A stretch of DNA of 44,610 nucleotides from Lachnospiraceae bacterium (GTDB lineage: Bacteria > Bacillota > Clostridia > Lachnospirales > Lachnospiraceae), in the NCBI GenBank assembly GCA_900770345.1, contig CAAGKF010000138.1, forward strand, positions 1-44,610. Direction: 5' to 3'. The position numbers were made by a program, and so were the translations under genes. Of this stretch, positions 40,119 through 44,610 are shown piece after piece. The notes beneath the pieces are model-generated. The model saw only the letters and a list, made by a program, of their open reading frames with translations. It ran no database searches and was not told where the DNA came from. Each line of letters starts with the position of its first letter. Positions within the stretch are counted from its first letter, which is position 1.

Positions 40119-40862
40119 ATGAAAAAGAATCATAGATGGAGATTCAGGACTGCCCTGCTTGCGGCGGGAATTGTACTGACAATTGGCGGTTGCTCCGGAA
40201 AGAAAGATGACCGGATCAGCCAGATCAAAGAGTCCGGAGTCTTCCGTGTTGCCATTGTGAACACAGACAGCCGCTATACCAGTTTCAGCGGCGAAACTCC
40301 GGTTGGTATCGAACCGGAGCTTTGCGATACGATCGCCCAGGCTCTGGGGGTCACAACGGACTATCAGGTGATGAGCCGGAGTCAGGCACTTCAGGCCGTT
40401 TCCGATGGCCAGGCGGATATTGCTGTTGGATGCATGAATGCCACCAGCAGACTGGCCGATGAATATCAGATTTCCACTCCATATGGAAAAGGGTTTTTCT
40501 ACGCTGTGACAAAAGCCGGCGATTACGCCATGACGGTTGGAGCATTGGAGGACTCTTCCGTTGGTGTGGATTTCGGGCTGGATGAAGAAACGAGATCACA
40601 GCTCTATCAGGCAAAAGGAATTTCTGTACGGGATTATGAAAACATGCAGGACGCGGCAGCTGATTTGAAAAACGGAACCATCCGGGCATATATCTGCTAT
40701 GAAAATCAGGCAAAAGAACTGGCTCTGGATTCGGAATTGCAGGTTCAGAACCTGATGAATCTGAACGCAGAGGAATTTGTGATCGTAACAGGAAAGGAAA
40801 GTCAGACACTGATAAGCGGAATCGACATCATTGTTCGTCAGTTCCTGGAAAAGGAGAATTGA
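40119..40862 (+). CDS. Lipoprotein similar to family-3 extracellular solute-binding proteins
   Basis: A 247-residue predicted lipoprotein: signal peptide with lipobox TIGGC (Cys25). The mature part follows the SBP_bac_3 plan: ESGVFRVAIVNTDSRYTSF, VGIEPELCDTIAQALGV, then a region with DGQADIAVGCMNATSR. Such proteins bind amino acids outside the cell, but no permease or ATPase partner is nearby; it sits inside the type IV genes after virB4. It may be reused as a structural or sensing part. It has AAGGAG upstream, 21 bases after the virB4-like gene. Confidence 0.8.
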   Translation: MKKNHRWRFRTALLAAGIVLTIGGCSGKKDDRISQIKESGVFRVAIVNTDSRYTSFSGETPVGIEPELCDTIAQALGVTTDYQVMSRSQALQAVSDGQADIAVGCMNATSRLADEYQISTPYGKGFFYAVTKAGDYAMTVGALEDSSVGVDFGLDEETRSQLYQAKGISVRDYENMQDAAADLKNGTIRAYICYENQAKELALDSELQVQNLMNLNAEEFVIVTGKESQTLISGIDIIVRQFLEKEN

Positions 40863-40865
40863 TCT

Positions 40866-41144
40866 ATGGCATATTTTGACAGTTCGAAGAACAGGGCTTT
40901 GTGGGAGATTGAACTGCAGGGACTGAGAAAAGCGAGAGCGGATCGGCAGGCAGGAAAAACTTCCGGTGAGGTAAAGCAAGAGACCCCAAAGGTGATGACC
41001 GGACTTGAGCCTGTGAAGATGACTTATGCCGATCTATTAATGGAAGAGGCAGCTTCTGTAAAAAAGGTGCCAAGGCGGGAGCAATCGTCGATGAAGATGG
41101 AAAAACAGGTGGAGAAATCGATGGAGAAAGGCCGATCTTTATGA
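40866..41144 (+). CDS. Small hydrophilic protein of unknown function
   Basis: A 92-residue charged protein without signal or TM helices, rich in Lys/Glu/Arg (IELQGLRKARADRQAGKTSG, then KKVPRREQSSMKMEKQVEKS). It is probably cytoplasmic and helical. It begins three bases after the lipoprotein stop and overlaps surface protein B by four bases, so it belongs to the same operon. No family is recognised. Confidence 0.6.
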   Translation: MAYFDSSKNRALWEIELQGLRKARADRQAGKTSGEVKQETPKVMTGLEPVKMTYADLLMEEAASVKKVPRREQSSMKMEKQVEKSMEKGRSL

Positions 41145-42211
41145 TAAAAGCGGAAAGCAGGAGAATAAAATGGAAAATAGCAGCTATGGCAGCTGCTGTA
41201 TTGCTGGCTTTCACCGCATGTCCTGTTTCTCTTGTCTGGGCGGCGCCGCAGACAGACTTGGAAGTATCCGATGATTTTTCTTCGGAAGATATTTCTGAGG
41301 AAGAACTGGAAGCGCTCGTGGATGACTATCTGAAAACGATGGGAAATGGAGAGGATCTTGCGCTTCCGGCGACTTCGGAGAATATAATCCTTTCTAATTT
41401 GCCGATGGAATATGCCGGGAAAGGAAAAATACGATATACACTTCCAAATCAGGCGACATTTATCTCCACTGTCCCAAATGGCATGATCACAGAGACAAAG
41501 GTCAAATTTGAATTTCCGGACGGCTTCATTGGAACTGTTCGGAAGGATGACGGCGAGATTTCTGTGATAAAAGACGGTTTGTTTACAGAACCGGGCGTGT
41601 ATCATTTAAAACTGCTCTTTTTCCAGCCACCGTCTGCTGAGATTCTGGATAATAACGTGTATGAAGTAAACTACTCTTTTACAATGATTGGAGAGAAAGA
41701 CCGACAGCTCGGCATAGTGACTGCACCGGAGCAGTTTCAGATCTCAGAGGTTATCAAAAATGGCATTCCGCAGTCTGATGTGAATCCGCAATTCTATTTT
41801 TTGATGGAAGACGGAGTATATGAGATTCGTTATCAGGATCAGAACACAGGCACGATTCATCTGGAGACCAACTTTGTCAGAGATACGACGGCGCCTTTTC
41901 TGAATTTTTCTAAGGATATCACACAACGTGATGTTGTAGGACCGGTGGAATTCACAACATCGGAACCGAACAGTACCGTTACTGTCACATATAACGGAAG
42001 CCGGGGACAGCTGGAAAACAATACACTGACTGCCGGCGGGTTTTACGGACTGGAGGTACAGGATTCGACTGGAAACAGCCGCTGCTATCAGCTGACGCTC
42101 CGCCAGACGTATAAACTGTTTGATACCCGATTGATTATACTGGCTTTGATATTTCTGGCAGGACTTGCAGGAAGGCTCCTGTTCCTGAGACGAAATATGA
42201 AAGTCATATAA
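41141..42211 (+). CDS. Secreted, membrane-anchored surface protein B (paralogue of A)
   Basis: A 356-residue protein with a signal peptide (cleavage near SLVWAAPQ), an outside domain, a C-terminal TM helix at about residues 328-348 and end RRNMKVI. ISTVPNG, a DTTAP segment and the end motif match surface protein A (32541), but the glutamate-rich linker is missing. It starts on an ATGA overlap with the small hydrophilic gene. Inferred to be an outer part of the secretion machine. Confidence 0.7.
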   Translation: MIKAESRRIKWKIAAMAAAVLLAFTACPVSLVWAAPQTDLEVSDDFSSEDISEEELEALVDDYLKTMGNGEDLALPATSENIILSNLPMEYAGKGKIRYTLPNQATFISTVPNGMITETKVKFEFPDGFIGTVRKDDGEISVIKDGLFTEPGVYHLKLLFFQPPSAEILDNNVYEVNYSFTMIGEKDRQLGIVTAPEQFQISEVIKNGIPQSDVNPQFYFLMEDGVYEIRYQDQNTGTIHLETNFVRDTTAPFLNFSKDITQRDVVGPVEFTTSEPNSTVTVTYNGSRGQLENNTLTAGGFYGLEVQDSTGNSRCYQLTLRQTYKLFDTRLIILALIFLAGLAGRLLFLRRNMKVI

Positions 42212-42240
42212 TAAATATTCTATTACCAGGAGGTACACAT

Positions 42241-42543
42241 ATGTTATACACAATGTTAACAGCAACGAGCGAAAACCCGTTCCAGACCGTAAGTGAACCG
42301 ATCATCGGGCTGCTGAATATGGCATTGACACCTGCACTTGGAATCGTAGGAGCACTTGGCGCAATCTACTGCATCATTCTCGGCGCAAAACTGGCAAAAG
42401 CCGAGGAGCCGCAGGACAGAGAAAAAGCAAAAAACAGCCTGAAAAATGCGATTATCGGCTTTGTACTGATCTTTGTTCTTATTGTAGTTCTGAAGCTGGG
42501 AATGGGTGCAATGGAGACATGGATGAACAACAGCATCCAGTAA
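42241..42543 (+). CDS. Two-TM pilin-like (VirB2/TrbC-type) protein
   Basis: A 100-residue protein with two TM helices (about residues 26-48 and 69-90) joined by a charged loop (KLAKAEEPQDREKAKN), the plan of VirB2-like and TrbC-like pilin subunits of Gram-positive conjugation systems. No signal-peptide cleavage site is obvious. AGGAGG lies upstream of the ATG. The only small hydrophobic subunit in the cluster and thus the best pilin candidate. Followed by a stable hairpin. Confidence 0.72.
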   Translation: MLYTMLTATSENPFQTVSEPIIGLLNMALTPALGIVGALGAIYCIILGAKLAKAEEPQDREKAKNSLKNAIIGFVLIFVLIVVLKLGMGAMETWMNNSIQ

Positions 42544-42568
42544 CGGATCATCGGAACAGGACATGCTT

Positions 42569-42602
42569 TGCGGGGATATGGATTTTCGCCCATTTCCCCG
42601 CA
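42569..42602 (+). promoter_or_regulatory. Stable hairpin after the pilin-like gene
   Basis: TGCGGGGA (42569-42576) pairs with TCCCCGCA (42595-42602), with ATGG/CCAT possible inside the loop. No T-run follows, so it is more likely an RNA 3'-end stabiliser or weak attenuator than a terminator. Confidence 0.45.
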
Positions 42603-42639
42603 GAACAGGGCAAATGCTTTACCTAAGGAGGTGCAGGTT

Positions 42640-44610
42640 ATGAAAAGAGTATTAATCAGTGGAATTCTATGTGCAGTTAGTATTCTTTTCACAGGCTGCA
42701 GCTTTCTCTCAGATTGGAACGAAGGAAACCTTGCGGAGTCGTATTGGAATAGCACGGAGAGTACGACAGACAAAGAGATGCCGGATTATTATGAGTTAAA
42801 CAACGATTCGAAATATGAAAATCTGACGGAAAAACGTGCATTCAAGTTTGCGGATACCCATTCAGAGGAAACGAAAGACATAGCTTCTTTTGAGCTTGGC
42901 ACTCTGCTGGATGGCGGAACCTTTGTTTATGGCTATTCGACCAGAGTAAAGGGAGATCCTTCGGATGATACCAGAGATTATGTGCATTGTGCGGCAGCCT
43001 ATCAGTATGAAACAGGTCTCTTCCATGTGATCCATGAAAATAAATTTTCTCGCGCGGAGGTAACAGAAGATGACGAATCGTTTTACATCCAGATATGTGA
43101 TCGGGAAGGCAGCAGCGATCCTTCCATATTTGTATATGATAATGGAATTGGATATCTGTACAAACTGGATGGAACATTGGAGTTTTCTACGGATATTGAA
43201 GGATCCGTTCGTACTCATTTCAGTAAGGCCTATTCGGTCAGTGCAACAAATGCTTTGACGGATGGAGCGAACCGCATCTATGTGGAGCTGACGATTGAAA
43301 AAACGGCCATCGATCTGGGGGAAGCAACGGAAGAGAACGAGACCATGTCAGAGGAGGATGCGGATGAGGCTGCCGAGGAGCTGGAAAAAGAAACCGCTGA
43401 CAAAACAGAGGAGCTTGTTTTGTTTTATGATTTTACAGAGCTGGATAGTGGTACAAGGATCGATCAGACGAATGCTGTACTCAATGATCAGATAAAAGCC
43501 TGGCAGGATATAACCAAAGGGAATATTTATACAGATGAGCCAGATGCACGCGCAGATTGGGAAACTGCCTGCACCAGTGTACCCAGTAAATGGATCGCAT
43601 TTTTTGATAATATTTCCATGGACAGCAAGGCGAAATCCTGGCTCGATACGAATAAAATTGATTACAGCGCGGTAAGCAGCAGTGATATGCCCATATTAAC
43701 CTGGAAAAACGGACCGGTATTTGGAACTTTTGATCAGGAGGGATATGTATGTAACTTCCTGCCCAAACAGGGGACCTACCAGGAATTTACAGATTTGAAG
43801 GTCAAGACAAAATTGGAAAATGTGTTTATTCCCCTGAATGGTGAATATTATGAAGTACACGGAACAACCGGAGATGAAATCTATTATTATGACAGTGTGA
43901 CAGCTTCCAGAAATTATACCTATGAGTATGAGACAACAACCACCGATTCGGATGGAAATGAAACAACGGAAACCATCACGGAAACCAGAACACAAAGTCT
44001 TACCGTTTACAGAAAGAGATATGTGAATGTTACTGCTCCGTATCTGGAAGGATACGGAACGCTGAAATCTCTGGGAATTGATCATGTGAACGGTGTGGCA
44101 AACAATCAGGTTCTTTGTCAGAAGGGAAAACAGCTGTATTGGCTGAAGCAGGATGAGACCCTGGCTTCTTCCGGCATCTCGATCGGGGAGGACTATCTGG
44201 TGGATCTGGCAGAAGATGGAGAAAAGCTCTACTATCTTGTCTCAACGCCGGATAACCTGATTATCGTGGAACAGAACAATGGTTCTACCAGCCAATGGCT
44301 GATCGGCAATGAAAAGCTGTATGTGGATGAGATCGATCTATACGGAACATCGAGTGCTGTCGATCAGGCCTATGCGTCTGCCTTCGACAATATGACGTCC
44401 GGACAGATGCCCTGGATGCAGATTGCTTCTCATCAATTTCAGAAAACGACCATTCAGGCGGACAACTCAGTACTGCAGCAGCTGAGCGCACAGGGAGTGG
44501 ATATATCCAAATGTGAGGTAGAGGGCGAAGGCTTTCTGTTGACTACATTTCAGAATGGGCTGATGTATTATGATCCGGATGCCGGTCTGGCAGTCAATCT
44601 GGATGCGGGA
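42640..44610 (+). CDS. Large lipoprotein of unknown function (partial, runs off the window)
   Basis: The first 657 residues of an open frame with no stop inside the window. It begins after AAGGAGG with a signal peptide and lipobox LFTGCS (Cys20). The mature part is acidic and Tyr/Asp/Thr-rich. Near residues 223-254 there is a Glu/Asp-rich segment (MSEEDADEAAEELEKETADK). Several strand-turn units such as YLYKLDG, QLYWLKQDE and KLYYLVSTPDN suggest a beta-rich, perhaps propeller-like fold. No known family recognised. Outside location and operon place suggest a surface part of the secretion system. Confidence 0.75.
   Translation, partial: MKRVLISGILCAVSILFTGCSFLSDWNEGNLAESYWNSTESTTDKEMPDYYELNNDSKYENLTEKRAFKFADTHSEETKDIASFELGTLLDGGTFVYGYSTRVKGDPSDDTRDYVHCAAAYQYETGLFHVIHENKFSRAEVTEDDESFYIQICDREGSSDPSIFVYDNGIGYLYKLDGTLEFSTDIEGSVRTHFSKAYSVSATNALTDGANRIYVELTIEKTAIDLGEATEENETMSEEDADEAAEELEKETADKTEELVLFYDFTELDSGTRIDQTNAVLNDQIKAWQDITKGNIYTDEPDARADWETACTSVPSKWIAFFDNISMDSKAKSWLDTNKIDYSAVSSSDMPILTWKNGPVFGTFDQEGYVCNFLPKQGTYQEFTDLKVKTKLENVFIPLNGEYYEVHGTTGDEIYYYDSVTASRNYTYEYETTTTDSDGNETTETITETRTQSLTVYRKRYVNVTAPYLEGYGTLKSLGIDHVNGVANNQVLCQKGKQLYWLKQDETLASSGISIGEDYLVDLAEDGEKLYYLVSTPDNLIIVEQNNGSTSQWLIGNEKLYVDEIDLYGTSSAVDQAYASAFDNMTSGQMPWMQIASHQFQKTTIQADNSVLQQLSAQGVDISKCEVEGEGFLLTTFQNGLMYYDPDAGLAVNLDAG

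Noticed and set aside
40119..40862. Part of an ordinary amino-acid ABC transporter operon
   Set aside because: No permease or ATPase gene of that kind lies beside it; both neighbours belong to the secretion operon.
1..44610. tRNA, rRNA or CRISPR arrays
   Set aside because: I found no tRNA-like cloverleaf, conserved rRNA segments or regularly spaced repeats on reading through; a covariance search would settle it.

Overview
This window looks like a chromosomal segment of a Clostridia member, most likely Lachnospiraceae. The evidence is the uninterrupted S10-spc-alpha ribosomal gene order, the zinc-type S14, a KOW RNA-binding gene between map and infA, an unusually long L17, clostridial Shine-Dalgarno sequences and secreted proteins with choline-binding-type repeats. 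No rRNA, tRNA or CRISPR array was seen.

Layout. (1) 1-2.6 kb: a minus-strand SAM-dependent methyltransferase, divergent from a secreted cell-wall-binding repeat protein. (2) 2.6-19.3 kb: the S10, spc and alpha ribosomal operons. Order: rpsJ-rplC-rplD-rplW-rplB-rpsS-rplV-rpsC-rplP-rpmC-rpsQ-rplN-rplX-rplE-rpsZ-rpsH-rplF-rplR-rpsE-rpmD-rplO-secY-adk-map-KOW-infA-rpmJ-rpsM-rpsK-rpsD-rpoA-rplQ. A strong promoter lies before rpsJ and another before rpmJ. Many of the larger intergenic gaps hold clear hairpins, most notably the 185-base rpsJ-rplC spacer. (3) 19.4-20.8 kb: a second secreted cell-wall-binding repeat protein with its own promoter and terminator. (4) 20.9-24.3 kb: ecfA1-ecfA2-ecfT (the shared module of ECF vitamin and metal transporters) and truA. 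(5) 24.4-25.5 kb: rplM-rpsI with a structured leader and a strong terminator.

(6) 25.5-44.6 kb (runs off the window): an accessory locus in two parts. The first part is regulatory: a multipass membrane protein, a PrsW-type intramembrane protease, an ECF sigma factor, two related small two-TM proteins (anti-sigma candidates), an RsbW-like anti-sigma ATPase, a DUF1292-like acidic protein, an RsbV-like STAS protein and a CPBP protease. The second part is type IV secretion-like: a VirD4 coupling ATPase, two VirB6-like membrane proteins, a VirB4 ATPase with an N-terminal PrgI/VirB3-like membrane segment, and a two-TM pilin-like protein. Interspersed are two related type-I surface proteins, a family-3 solute-binding-like lipoprotein and a large lipoprotein cut by the window end. 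No relaxase or integrase is visible.

My main inference is that the regulatory part controls expression or assembly of the secretion machine. It combines regulated proteolysis of an ECF sigma circuit with a partner-switching pair. The CPBP gene overlaps the virD4-like gene, which physically joins the two halves. Whether this is one end of an integrative conjugative element placed after rpsI, or a resident secretion system, cannot be decided from this window.
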